Assembly (NCBI GenBank): GCA_028641055.1
Contig: CM054058.1
Location: 235,641,551-235,705,550, forward strand
Direction of reading: 5' to 3'
Origin: Alopecurus myosuroides
Lineage: Eukaryota > Streptophyta > Magnoliopsida > Poales > Poaceae
Length of the DNA: 64,000 nt
Every line of letters starts with the position of its first letter. The first letter of the stretch is position 1. The notes below the pieces were generated by a model, which ran no database searches, had not been told where the DNA came from, and worked only from the letters and a program-made list of their open reading frames with translations. Shown here piece by piece: positions 24,736-37,869 of this stretch. Both the position numbers and the translations under genes were made by a program.

Positions 24736-24962
24736 TGATATATTCTTTTTTATAAGGAAATTGCATATGTATATAACACCTTGTGACGACGACATTGGTT
24801 TGTTTTCTTGTATGTTTTTATACTCCTTGTAAGCAGTTTTTATGATATTTAGATTTTGAGAACACATGGCTGAAAACATTAGATAAATGCATCGTTGTTT
24901 TTAATTATCTAGCTGGTGGGTGGCCCCCGCATAGGTCATCCTAGAGAGTAGTCATTCCCTGC

Positions 24963-26137
24963 ACAATGTATTGCTTTCCGGTGGAAGCAGCACAAGTCAT
25001 GTTGTATAATCACATCTTACAACGCTGCTTGAATCTTCCTTACGACAATTATTTACCTCATTTTTGGCACAACTTTGCTGGACCCGTGAAAGAAAATGTG
25101 AGTCATTCAGCTAATACACCCAACTGAGACCTGTTGATTTACATCTTCAGGTAGCAGATAAATTAACATTAGCTTTCTTTTATCTTTCTTTTTTTTGTAA
25201 CAAGATACATGATATGATCAATTATTTTGGTTGTTGTATGCAGCTATTATTTTTATTGGGATGCATAAGGCCAAACAATACAACCAATTATAGAGTTTGA
25301 GGGGATGGTCTTCTACCATGAAAAGGTTGATGGGATGTATTCTGCTCTGCCCTATGCTTTTGTATAGGTAAATTTCTATAGCTAAGGGATTGATTAAAAT
25401 AGCATTGCTCTTGCATCAAACAGCAAATAAACAAGTCCTTATCAAGATCCCACGCATCTTCATATAGACCACCATGTATGGGTTAATAGTCCTGATTGGC
25501 TTTTACCGGGAAGTTGATAAGTTCATCTTGTGTATGTTCATCATGTTCTACACGCTCATATATTTACATTCTGCTGGATGGTAACAGTCTCCATGACACC
25601 AAGCAACGAGATTGGAGCTATAATATAAACTTCATGTTATGTTGTATTGCTTTACTGGTTTCTTGATCCCTCAACCGCCAAGAAACTTTGCTTATGTAAC
25701 ACATGTATCGGATTTAGAGGATGCCAACATGGTGGAGATGGTATGCATGATCGCATGGACACTATACGAACTTGTCGCGTCATTATATGGCGAATACAGA
25801 GTCGTTGGAAGTTGGAGAAATGGTGAAAGATTTCATTGGTTGGTTCTTCGGGTACATAAGTAGGGGGCCACCGCCCCCTCCCACCCCCTCCCCCATACAA
25901 AACTTTTAAAGAATTGTCGGATAATTTGTACACGCGATTTATTTGGCCTTTTTCCCATCCGGGCAATGATATTAGAGATTATTGGCAAGCTCCATCAGTG
26001 AATTCACGATACCTTTTTTTGCATTTGTGTTTGCCTTCTCCAGCAATGTCCTTAATTTACAAAGGTGGTAGAACAATCCTTTCAAGGGTTTGTTTTAGTT
26101 TGTGGTTGAGTATGAGAGATTATTTTTCATAGTGGAA
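24963..26137 (+). repeat. Diverged tandem duplication, unit 2
   Basis: Second copy of the unit at 23700-24735, offset about 1.26 kb, with many substitutions and small indels. It ends next to the candidate Helitron terminus at 26138. Confidence 0.7.
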
Positions 26138-28300
26138 CTAGATGAATACCCCGCGCGTTGCGGCAGGAATTTCAAACATGATTTCACACATATGTATCTT
26201 GATAAAAATAAATAGGTACAAAAGTAGGACTTTTCTTTGAAGTAAAATACAGAAAGTTCCGAAGATTATTAGTTTACGATGTAAACTTGTGATTCTTATA
26301 ATGGTCTTGGCAACCGTCTAAAGGGAAACACAAAATATAGCGGGCGCTTAAAATGAATGGAGCCTTGTAGATCCTCTCCAATTTTTGATGATCCGTTCAT
26401 AACCTAACCACGGCAGAAGTACCAAAACATGTGCTCTCAACTGCATCCACCTAGGAATCAAGCACGTGGTGAAAATTTAGTGCGCAAAACAACGCCTCAA
26501 ACTATAATTTGGCCTTATAAATGTAGACTACGGCATGCACAAAATGAATACTAAAGAATTGTTTTGGTAAACAACAGAATAAATCATGCAAGAAAACACT
26601 ACCTGATGCATAGTTTGGGATCTTTTAAATAGTAGGCGTACCATCTTAACTACTTCATTAGATGAGCCCGAAAGACAACAATGAATAATTACTATATAGA
26701 TTTAGAGCTATAGGATAGAGCCTGAATTTTGCGAAATAAAGAGGACTGCAGCCCTGAAGAATTGATACATATAGTTGAGCTAGAGGCTAGAGCCTAAATC
26801 TTGTCAAATATGAAAATGAGGACAGGTTCCCACCTTTGTTTTTGGTAAATCAGTACATATAAGGACAGTTGCAACATGTTCTTATATCAGTCAGTTCTTC
26901 GGTGCACGATATAGGTAAATACTTGAGTGAACAAAAGTTAGTGCTAAGATCTCATGAAGTTCATAATCAAGCAACGACATCATTTAATGGAATTGGGAGC
27001 CGATCCTTTTCTCAACAAAAGAAGCGACAACCTCATTGACTTATCCTTCTCATATTGGACCTCATCTAGTCTTCATTTGCATCCTCGACGTCTTACATCT
27101 CCTCTACCAAAGAAAAGTGGCAGGTCGGTTCGAGGAAGAATTAAGAGACAACATTACAACATGAGCAAAACCTTCTAGCTAAGTTCTAGCATGAACAAAC
27201 GGATACTTCCCAACAACAAACCATGGGAGGATCAAGAACTGCATTACTTGGTTGTGTGGCAGCGGAATATTGAAGCCGTTGAGCAGATGGCCATCGAGAT
27301 CAGCTTCTGGGTAACATATGCACGGCCATCTGACCATCTCTACCTGCAGATACCAACACCAACACAGAAAATTTAGTCAGAAGTTGCAAAAACTCACATC
27401 ATAGAAATAATCGGGTTGAAATCAGCATTATCCTTCTCCTTGGCGGTGCCGATGGTGGCTTGGACCGATGGAACTAGACAATGGTTGGCCAACAAATATG
27501 GTGCATTTTTTCGATTGTCCATATTGTTTGAGATTAAGGATTAATAAATCACAACTACATATGTCATCCAAGTGGGGCAATAAGGAAAAAAGACCAACAC
27601 AATAGAGTGGTAAAACTGAACAAAGGGGACGGCATGACAATTATGTACATGCAATACATGTTGTCGAGATGTATAAGAAAATAACAAAATGATGGGAAAT
27701 GACATGACAGTTAGAACAGGAGAAGTAAAAAAAACAAAGATAATGACAGACAAATTTGGTAAATCTGAACACAGAATATTACATGACAATTATGAGCAGC
27801 TGGTAGATGTTTTTGAGATGCATAAGAAAATAACAAAAACCGGATAACAATCTGGTAGACTGAACAGAGGGAATGACTGAAAAAATGATGAACATCCAAT
27901 ACATGTTTCGACGCGTACCTGATTCACGAAGGAAAGAACTAATGATTGCAATGGAGAGAGCAGAGAAGAGGGCTTGGAGGGAATGTTGTAACACAATATG
28001 AGCAACCCACTTAAAGAGGGGGTATCCGATTTGAGAAATTCTCTGTGTAGACCGTAGAAAGTATGCACGGTACAATGAGTTAGATAGTATTGGTAGAAAA
28101 ACTGAGAGGTCAAATTAAAACTGAAGGAAAATATAAAGCGATAAAATCTGCATAGAAAAGGGAATATTAGCTTACCGGCTATGTTCTCTACGACGAAGGC
28201 GTGAAATACTTGTACGAAAAAATACAACAGGTCAGATATAATACGAAAGAATCCTTCATTGTATTGATGTACGGAAAACGACTTAAATATAAAGAATAGA
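26138..28300 (-). mobile_element. Candidate non-autonomous Helitron
   Basis: Read on the minus strand, the element would start TCTATTCTTTATATTTAAG (28300 downward) after an A and end with a GC-rich hairpin (CCGC-AACGC-GCGG, near 26150-26165), seven bases, then CTAG (26138-26141) followed by T. The terminal TC, hairpin then CTAG and A/T target are the Helitron rules. No Rep/helicase is encoded, so it would be non-autonomous. The 5' end has only a TC and an AT-rich start as support. Inside are related repeats near 27615, 27765 and 27860. Confidence 0.48.
27600..27925. repeat. Short degenerate repeats inside candidate Helitron
   Basis: The blocks GACTGAACA.AGGG, CATGACAATTATG and GAGATG.ATAAGAAAATAAC recur at about 150-bp spacing (near 27615-27685, 27765-27840 and partly 27857-27915). 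Subterminal repeated blocks are seen in some Helitrons. Confidence 0.55.
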
Positions 28301-28478
28301 TAGGTGGTTTTATCAACATGGTGCTCACCAAATTTTCCTCTGTCAAATCCTTACGAAATGAATAGAGCAAGGTTAAGGCTGAAGAAGGTAGCCATGAGGC
28401 TTCTTACCAGAACATTTGAACAATTTCAGTGGGTAAAAAATAGAAGAAGCATGTGGCAGGTCGACCTGAGAGCTGAGT
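28301..28478. other. Left flank of the MULE
   Basis: Continuous with 47665 onward before the MULE inserted. It holds GAGCTGAGT (28470-28478), the left target duplication. No gene recognised across the restored junction. Confidence 0.5.
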
Positions 28479-28772
28479 GGCAAAATGGACTCTGGTGACC
28501 AGGTGGCGAAAGTAATTCACAGACTGCACCTCGGGCGAAAAAAATTCGAAATCTAACCCTTTTCTGTAGCGCCCAACAACTAGGCGCTACACCCTTCTAT
28601 GTAGCGCCCACGGGCTAGGCTCTACACATCTGCATACATGGCGCTGCGGGGCCAGCCGCCTGCCTGCGTGGCGCCTGGCAGGTGGGCCCGAGCGTGTATG
28701 TGTAGCTCCTTGGCGCTGGGCGCTACACATAGAATCTGTTAAGCCGCGCGCGACCCGCCCCAAACAGAACAG
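28479..28772 (+). repeat. MULE left TIR (about 290 bp)
   Basis: It aligns with the reverse complement of 47365-47655 over its whole length with few differences. It contains three 27-bp dyads: 28565-28591 (perfect arms), 28600-28626 and 28701-28727 (one changed base each). A GC-rich stretch (28640-28695) lies between the second and third. Confidence 0.92.
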
Positions 28773-29186
28773 AAGACAGAACACGAGCAGCCATGGCGTT
28801 TCCTCCTCCCCTCTCTAAATCTTACTCAAATCCATCCACATCTGAAGGAAAAGTGAAGGGATTTGCTTCCCTAGTGCTTTGCCCAGGTATTTCTCCCCCG
28901 ATCCCCTATTTTCATCCACAAATTTTCTCAGATTTGACCTCCATATAGCAATTTCGGTGGAACCCTAGTTTCTAGTTGGATTTGATTTTGGTATGGAATA
29001 ATGACTTGTTTGAATTATCTTTAGCATTAGGGTGGCTATAGTTTACATTAGTAACAATCTAGTAGGTTATTTTAGTTTAGAAACCAAATTTGTATGTTAG
29101 ATTATTTGGTTGTTGCTATGAAAATGTGTGGAAATTTTTCGTTCAATTGAAGTGTGGGATACTCACAATGATTTGGAATATGTAGG
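28773..29186. other. Leader region of the MULE PMD gene
   Basis: Between the TIR and the first PMD codon. It may contain a non-coding first exon ending near CCCAG/GTATTT (about 28890), by analogy with plant genes. No ORF or repeat seen. Confidence 0.35.
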
Positions 29187-30508
29187 ATGGTATGGTTACT
29201 CGATGATTTCTATGATGTTAAACACCGTGCCTATATGATATCGAAGAAGAGGATGGTAAGATGATTATTTGTGGACTTTAATGTTTGTAATGTCGTGCTC
29301 TAGCAAATGTGTTGGATATGTTCTAACTATTTAACTTGTATGTTTGCAGGAACTTAAACCTTTGAAGATTCGGTATCATGGGGTCTCCGGCGACAAAGAA
29401 ATGTCGTATGATGAGCGGTACACTCCGTACATCGAGATGGCCGGGCTCCTCCCTTTCATCCAACTTGTTAGCCGGTCTACCCCAAACTTCAACGTGGCTG
29501 CACTTACCGCTCTCATCGACCGGTGGAGGCCGGAGACACACAGTTTCCACCTCCGTACCGGCGAGATGACTGTCACACTCCAGGATGTTTCCATGATCCT
29601 TGCTCTTCCTATTGAGGGGAAGCCTGTAGCTATGGACACCGATTCTGAAGGGTGGCATCAGCAGATGTTTGATCTTATTGGTGATGTTCCACCGGAGCCT
29701 GCCGACCCGAGTAAAGGGAGAGTCTCAGCCGGCGCTCCTTACACATGGATAGTAGAGAAGTACAAAACTTGCCCTGAAGGAGCCGATGACGACTTGGTGA
29801 AGACGTACGCTCGCGTGTACATGTGGTATGTTATTAGTAGGTGTCAGTTTGCTGACGGCAATGGGAGAAACGCTCCATGGATGTGGCTTAAGGCGTTGAC
29901 CATATTTGATTATGGATGGAGCTGGGGGAGTGCTGCATTTGCCTACTTGTATCGGCAGGTAATAAGTTGGTAAATTATAATGTTTCTTGATATCCATGTT
30001 GAACATGTATTGACTTTGCTTGCCATTATGTGCAGCTGGACGATGCTTGTCGTAGGACTACGGCAAGTTGCGGAGTTGGTGGTTCTATGCTTCTACTCTC
30101 CGTGTGGATCTGGGATCGTATACCAGTTGGACGTCCGAGAGAAATAAATTGGGTTGATTGGGAAGCATATGGGAACCACCCTCTACGCCGCGCAACTTGG
30201 GCATACAAGTACGACATTGTATCGGAGGCTCACAGCGATACAGATAACATGTATAGGCAGTACATGAACGAGTTTGATGTGCTTACTCCCGAGCAAGTAA
30301 GTATTTATCCTAAAATGACTCGCTCACATTGTTTGTATCTTCCTTCTAATTGATGTCGACGTGCTATGCTGCAGGTGGATTGGGGGCCTTATGGGAAGGG
30401 GAACAGTTTTGGTGTCTTGAGTGCTTATGAGTTGAACCCAATGTGCATGGAGGAACAAGCTTTATGGCTTATGCGGTGCCCGTTGATATGCAATTGGGCG
30501 ATTGAGTT

Positions 30509-33500
30509 TGTCACGACCCCGGACCTAGAGATATACATGCTGTTATGTGCTCCTAGACATGGACCCACAAGGGCTTCAGGGTTACCAGCCCCGGCCGCAA
30601 CAAACAACGGCAGGCAGACTGGATTCATCGGCACGTAGTCCGGATCCCCAGTCTACTACTCCTTGTATCCATGCTAGTCATAACCAACTATGCATATCAA
30701 AGCGTCCACGAATCGAATGAAACTGAAGGAAACGGGACCAAAGCTATACAGAGATGCTATGTGTCCAGAAAGTGCAACAACAATCGAGGGTTACTGGGGT
30801 TACCTCGCCCCAGGCCGATCACATCGACAGGCGGGCTCGGACATGGATCATCGGCTCCACAACCCCTCGACTGCGACAACTATGCAGGCATAGCCAAAAC
30901 TGTATAACAATGAGCTCGAAACCAACAACCGATCAAAGCAACACTCTAGACAAAGAAACTTTATTAAACAGGTGTTACTAGAGTATAGCTTACAAGCAGA
31001 GGTCACACGACCCAACATTACATCAGACAACGGAAGGCAAATTATGTTGCTAGTCAACAAGAACCAAAAAGGCCTAAGAGGCCGCAACATAAGGCGACGT
31101 CCCAGCCCATAGATTCCAGGCTGCTACCTGGGAACCCCGAACTACTCGTCGATGTCCACGTTGAACCACCACCGCTGTGAGATCTTCTCCTGAACCAAAA
31201 TTAAGCAAACCTGAGTACGGGAGGTACTCAACAAGACTTAGTTAACCTATTATATATCTGCTATCTTCAGAAAGGTTTTATGAAGGTTATTTTGCGTAAA
31301 GCCATCTTTGTTTTCCAAGTTGAGGAAGGAATAGCACGTCTCATAGAGTATTTTGAAAACAGATGAGAAAGCTACTCAACTACTGATATCATCATCTTTT
31401 AATCCACCAAACCATTTCAGCACATCGTGCTTCAAAGATCACCTCCTCCAGTTGTTCCACACTATCTCATACTACAGGGTAACCCCTCTCGGCATCTCCG
31501 AGGAGGCATCCTTCATTCGTTATCAGCAAGTTTTAATCATTCCGTTTAAGTTATCTATGATCATAGAATCCGTCACCAAGTCGTCTTTAACCGCAGACAC
31601 GGCTTTTCGAAAAGATTTAACCCTGCAGGGGTGTACAACTTTACCCACACGTACCAACCGACTCTTAGTGCCACCAGGGTTAGCACTAGTCCGGGAAGTG
31701 CCGGCAGAGGGTGGTCGATTCCCGGCCTTTACCTTGTCGAACCATATCCATGAGTCAACCCAAACAGGGCCACCCCGTCAACAGGGAGTTGGCCACCTCC
31801 TGACGGCACCTGTTCTGTGAGTCGGGAACAAGATCCGTGTACGTCCATCACTTGTCCCGGTCACGACCTAGTTTTCTCCAAAACATTTTCCGACTCACAC
31901 GCAGATGGAAAGCTCAAACTACGTGGCTCATGGATAAGGTTAAACAAGTTAGTCAGCCGGGCGGGGTTCATCGGCCCACGTGTGGCTGTACGCTCAGTCT
32001 TGGCTCGAAGGCGAGAACTCGCTCCTAGGGGCATGAACAGGACAAAACGCCACAACCCATTGTGGCCTCACATCCATGCCGTGATTAGTCAAGTTATCAA
32101 AGGTAATTCAAACCATAAACACCTGACATAGAAGATTCACGCATTGAACAGATTCATCAACTAGGCATGACTAAGCAAGACTCACAAGGTTTAGCGGGGC
32201 GCGCACAAACAAACCTATAGCTGCTAGGAGCAGTGGATCAGGATATCTAGGTTATGCAGTATATAGGAGAACTCTATCTACTGACATCAAATAGTTTGGA
32301 ACCGAATGCAAAGTACGAGATTCAAATCACTTTGAAATCATATATGAGCAGATAAGAGGTTATGCTTGCCTTGGTTATAAGAAAACCAGAAAAAGTCTTC
32401 AGGAATAAGTGCTTGACTTGTCGGTTAAGATCAAGTATTCGCCATGGCATTGCCGATCTTCTCTTCGGGGTCGCGTTCTACCGAGGGGGAAACAACACCG
32501 AAACAAGGAAGAACAATCAACACATGGCATCGATGCAATGCGCAATATGTATGCATGAGCAAGTTAATGCACTAAAATAAAGCCCTAAACATGTTTGTTG
32601 GGTTGCTAGGGTTCGTATGCCAGATATGCAATTTTACTGAAATTTGCCCGAAGTAAACCCCGGAGGGGGTTCCGGGCAGTTATGAGAGTGAGTGCAATTT
32701 TAAAAGCCCAATTGGGTTTGAAAACATCATAAATAGGTTCCAAATGTCATTTTGAGCATTTTGGTATATAACTTTTAATTTTCTAATTTTAGTGAATATA
32801 AACTTATTTTTCTATTTTTAAATGGTTAAACAATATTAAACAAAGGCCAAAATTCAACTTTGTCAAATATATGTGGAAATGACATTTTTGGGTAGAGCAT
32901 CTTTTTCTGATCAAAACCATATTTTTACCTTATTTTTGTGACTAACAGAATAGAAGTTATTCATTATACAAATTAATTCTTTTTCTGTAATTATAAAAGA
33001 GGTGGGGCCCATGTGTCAGAATAAATCTTTTCTATTTACTTCAAAACAGGGAACATCTTTATGACGTTGAGATGACGCCAGGGTGACGTCATCGATTGCC
33101 CAGGCCGGCTCTGCCACGGCTCGATCGCGCGATGTAGCGAGGGATTCGCGAGTTGAGGTGGCTAACGAGCTAGAGGGAGGCAAGGCGAGCACGGGGGTGG
33201 TGGCGCCGCCCCCAGGGGGTCACCGGAGTAGCCGTGGCAACGGCGGACGGCGGCGGCCGACCGTGGCTCGCGGCACCACGGTGTTACAGAGCATGGGGCA
33301 GAGGGAAAAAGGTCCGGCGGGGACCGGGGACTCACCCTGAGGCCCGACGTAGGCTCGGCGCGGCGAGAGATGGCCGGAGGCGCACGAAATCATCAATGGC
33401 GGTCGGCGGCCGGAGTTGGAGAGGAAGCCGTGATTCGTCCGATTCCTAGGGTTCCGGCAAGCGGGAGTCGTCGTGGAGCACGAGTGGAGCACGGCGGAGC

Positions 33501-34087
33501 ATCCTGGAGCTTCAATTTGGGAGGAGGAGGTCTGGAACAACGACGCGCGATGGCTTCCCGTCGGCTATGGTTTCGGCCGGATGGGAAAAAGGAAGAGAGA
33601 GGAAGGGAACAGAGAGGATAGGGGGTGAGAGGAGGTCGTGGCTTCCTCTGGAACCTATCCACGCAAGGAGGGAAGCCAGGAGGAGGTGGCAATCGAGGCG
33701 GCTTGACCTCCACGCAGCTGCTTGCCTTCTGTCAAAGGTTGAAGAAGACAGTTTTGCGCAAAACCCCCTGAAGTTCCTGGATTTTGCAAAATAGCCCTTT
33801 TCTATTATAAAACAGAACAGAACATTAGATTTTGAGGGCCTTTTTGTGAACAGAAAATTTGGCAAAAATAGTTTTTGAAAAGCTTATGAAATTTCCAACA
33901 AAACCACAACTTGGTTTTCCAAAATTGAAATTGTTTTGAAAACAATTTTTGGGTGATCACTTTAAGTGACTTTTATGCAAATTTCACTTAAATTCAATTT
34001 AAGAAATTGATTCAAATTTTTCCATGCATGCTATGCAATGAACACAACACCACACACCCTATGGTTGCAAAAGTTTGGGCTGTTACA
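30509..34087 (-). repeat. 3' LTR of long-LTR element
   Basis: 3,579 bp. On the forward strand it starts TGTCACGACCCCGG and ends GGGCTGTTACA. The GC-rich ORFs at 33083-33865 recur in the other LTR and read as LTR sequence, not host genes. Confidence 0.92.
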
Positions 34088-37000
34088 AATCTACCACCCT
34101 TACAAGAATCTCGTCCCGAGATTCCCGAAGGAGAAAGAAAGAAGGAACACCGGTTTGAATGATCTTCTCGAACCTTACGGTTCTCTTCTCGAAGAGGTTG
34201 ATCCGTAGCATCTTGAAGTATTGAACGGATACACCTTAGGTAAGAGGGAAACTCTTAGGAAATGATCTTCACGAGGATCGAGTATCTCCTGGGTAACTCA
34301 TGACAGGAACGTTCGTAAAGAACTGTTGAGTTAACAAGCATGAAACACATCAAGGTAACGGAGTGAATAGAAGATGGTTTCAAGTTTGTGGACGATGGTT
34401 CTTGAAAGGATTTAGAATATGAGCTTTGCACAAGACTTTAAATCCTTTTGGAAAAGAAAGGTTGAACAACTTGTAACACCGAGGTTTCTTCAAACAGAAA
34501 ACCAAGATGGAAAGTTTGGTCTTGGATACCACAAAGTAATATCCGTAGACGAGAAAAACAAAACACTAGAAACCACGGGAATCATGTATCGGAGAAAAGT
34601 GGATACAGGATCATGTTCACTCTTCGGAGTGGACACGAAAGATGAGGGAACTTTCAATCATTCCATAACAGCTTTCTTGGAATCTTTGTCAAGGATCGGG
34701 ATGTTACTTCATGGCAAAGGATGAGTAACCAAAAGAAGTTGGAGCACCGTAATAAAGAAAGAATCCTTGATCACACCATAAGGATGAATAACCAACGAGG
34801 GTTGAAACACCGGAAGTAACAAGGAATCTCTTTCCTATCGTGGTTTGGACGTAACCATACATCCACCACCTGGTTGAGATCCCAAGGCTGAAGTAACTGA
34901 CAAATTCACACAATGTGTGAGATGAACAGAACTTCAGGTACAAATAACTTGAAAAAGGGAACTGATCATTGGCGGTTGCAAAACACCAAGAGATGGTCTC
35001 ATGATATACTTGTTTCCACTAAAACAAAGGTTTTGGAGGTTCAACGGAGGGATATTGGAAAGATCAACTTCCAGGTTCTCCTGGATGTATTAGATACCAA
35101 GATTAGGCCTACGGTAAGCCATGAGTACATCTTCAAGTGAAAGTAGATCTCCGGTTTGGAAAAACGTTGAGGAAAACTTGTTGGAATGAGTCGCACAAGA
35201 ATCCTCACGGAGAGTGGTTGTTCTTACGGATTCAAAGAAATATGACATTAGGCCTTCCGGCTAATTGTGTCAACCACAACATCAACCATGCCGGATTCTA
35301 AAAAGACCTAATTCAATACCCTTGAGGAGACACCAACCATCGTTGCTGCTTGAGATTCAGCTCTGGTTAGCGAGTTGATAACTTAGAATCGGCATGTTTG
35401 ATCTAAGAGATTGCACCGGTTACCAACGAGATACATATGCTGGATTCTCAAGATATGGACTATGATGTCAGGCTCAAGAAGGTAAGCGAGATTGTAGAAC
35501 TCATGTATTAGCAACTTGCAAAAGACGGTTGCACCTACATGAACTACTTGCGAAAGAACACATCAGAGTCCTGGTTAGGAAGATGATAACAAAGATAACG
35601 AAGTTCTGAAACTTCTTCTCTTTCACAAATGGTCAGTCAGTGGCTTAGTGTGGATACACTTCTTCTAGTAGACGGAGGTAACAACCAACCATCTCAAGAA
35701 TAGTCCACACATGCATAACTGACTTGGGATGATTCCCGAGGAAACAAGAAAACTCTTCTCAGATCCATGACGACAACTTTCACCATAAGCACATGGACCA
35801 GATAAAGTCACTTCAAACATCCAGAACACAACTTCGTGATAACACAAAGTTAGTTCTCGAAAGTTTCCAACATTGTGGCCAATTGTTCAACATGAGCCTC
35901 CCGCAACTTGGAGGAAATAGGAATGTCATCGATGGGCTCGAAAACACACTTATCAACACTCCAAGATGAGGGATTCATATAATCTATGAACAAGGCAAAA
36001 CATTGGTCTGACCAAAAGACATGAAGGTGTACCCAGCAAAACACCATGAGTGAAATCACCATCAAAATAGTCCTTGGATCTTTTCTCGATATGACGATAG
36101 CCCAAATCAAATCAAGGTAGGATGATAGCATGTCCACTAAAGAGATACTATCTTGTTTCAACACAGATGAGAACTAAACATCCCATTCCAAAGGAATAAG
36201 TTAGGATGAGCTTTTGTCTTTCGACTCTCCAAGTTGTTGTTTAAGCTCAACCTACTAGTCCAGGGTGTCCAGCGGAGTTTCTTGGAGAAAGAGTAGTTCA
36301 AACTACCCCTTGCTTAGACATTTACGGTCAGGTGAGAAACCTGGTGATACTTCTGGAAAGACAACCAGAATACCACAACCTACCGGTATGTCTCGAAGTT
36401 TGGAAGAAAACTTGCTTTTCAAAGCACCCGATAAGGTCTTGAGAGCTTTGGTATGAACCTAACTCTCTGACCGAGGATGTGCACCGGAATGAACGGATTT
36501 GGTAACACGACCAACTTCAAAAAGAGGCTAGGTGACCAGTAGTGCTAAGAAGGATACAGATGTTTCTTAGATTTTTCAAAGCAATAAGAATTGCTATGAA
36601 TAACTGATACACATGTCGAAGAACAGACCCATCATTCTCAAGCATTCAAGCTTGGAGGAAGGGGGATTGAAGATGTGTGAGAGCATCACTTCATCATTAA
36701 GGCCATGAAACTTAACACGACCTCTTGATGCCAAAGAGGGTGATACTGGAAGGTGGAACAGAATGGAAGTTGATGAAAACTTCTTTATTCTGCGAATTAC
36801 AAAACTTTGACCTGGTTCTAGAGATGAACGAGGTTCTGGAGTTTGTTTCTCCTGACATTCCAAGGTGGAATGTTTTGACAGAAAACAAGAGAAAATGCAT
36901 TGGAAGAATCCAACACCATATGTAACTTGGTTTCCAAACAACGGACGAAATTATGAAAGCAACTAAAGAGTAGGAATGTGCTCTGGAAAATCCTGAGATC

Positions 37001-37869
37001 TCGTTGGATGCACGGGGTAATACTCATGTGTAGAACCCATGACAAAAGGTTGGTATAGATGGACCAAGAACAAAGATGTGGGGTTCAAGATGATCACTCT
37101 TGTCGTGATCCTCTTTTGTTCTAAAAGAGAACCTATGGCTATGAGAGTTGAAATTTCCTAACCACCCTGAGGTAAGACAGATTCCTCAGGATTTAACGAA
37201 ACAGAACTTGGGTTAAAGGTCAGCATCCTGTACTGATGGCATGAGCATCACATGGTTATGAAACCACATGACTCAACTCACCGCAATTCAGCACATTCCG
37301 GGACCTTCGGTTCAAGTCCAAGGTTGAAAACATTGAAAAGGATTAACTACTATCTTAGTGCCTTGGAGGACACTACGAATAGCGATTACGAAGTATCTTT
37401 CAAAAGACAGCGTAACTCCGGACGAATTTGGGCAGAGGCTAACGGATACATTCGAGATGGAGAGCAGATCTCGAGGTTCAGGATTTTGAGATTTTGGGAC
37501 ATGTAAGAATGTGGAATCCGGACAACTCTGAGAGATTGGAATGGAAAGGAAATCTCCCAGATTAAGAGATAACGGAATATGGAACACACACGACTCTAGA
37601 ACTCATAACTAGGTCAACTTGGGTACAAAACGTCTTGCCAGAGAAGGCACCTAGGTTTTGAATGACTAGAAGAGATAGCAAAACCTTTTCAAATCAAAAC
37701 AGGTAAGATGACCCAGAGTTAGAGCGATACCAGATAAGGAGTAAAAAGAATCCTAAGAAGGTTTTTCACAATCCATTTGAAGTTTCAAATAGTTTTCACA
37801 AACTCTAGACTCAACATCGACCAAGCAGTAAGGTTTTCCTACAGGCAGTCCTGCTCTGATACCAAGACT
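34088..37869 (-). pseudogene. Internal region with decayed gypsy pol
   Basis: No intact gag or pol. On the minus strand the frame at 35850-36164 keeps the skeleton of a reverse transcriptase palm: a VFCWVHLHVF block where MxFGLxNAPxxF is expected, then DKCVFEPIDDIPISSK (compare FIDDIL.YSK) and EAHVEQL.TMLETF. The end next to the left LTR keeps TCTCGGGACGAGATTCTTGTAAGGGTGG (minus), a typical gypsy 3' end with a purine-rich tract. Length and decay suggest that this copy was mobilised in trans or is a LARD-type derivative. Confidence 0.6.
37853..37864 (-). other. Primer-binding site (initiator Met-tRNA)
   Basis: Forward GCTCTGATACCA, so the minus strand reads TGGTATCAGAGC, complementary to the 3' end of plant initiator Met-tRNA. 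It lies 5 nt from the LTR end and fixes the element's orientation. Confidence 0.85.

Noticed and set aside
29323..29658. Minus-strand ORFs opposite the PMD exon
   Set aside because: Shadows of a well-supported coding exon with correct splice sites on the plus strand.
33083..33865. GC-rich overlapping ORFs in the long LTR (also 40440-41222)
   Set aside because: They are duplicated exactly because they lie in the two LTRs, have no domain motifs, and similar GC-rich frames occur in the divergent LTR at 206-743.
34419..34724. 101-aa plus-strand ORF inside the long-LTR element
   Set aside because: Opposite to the element's orientation and without motif; likely chance in decayed pol.
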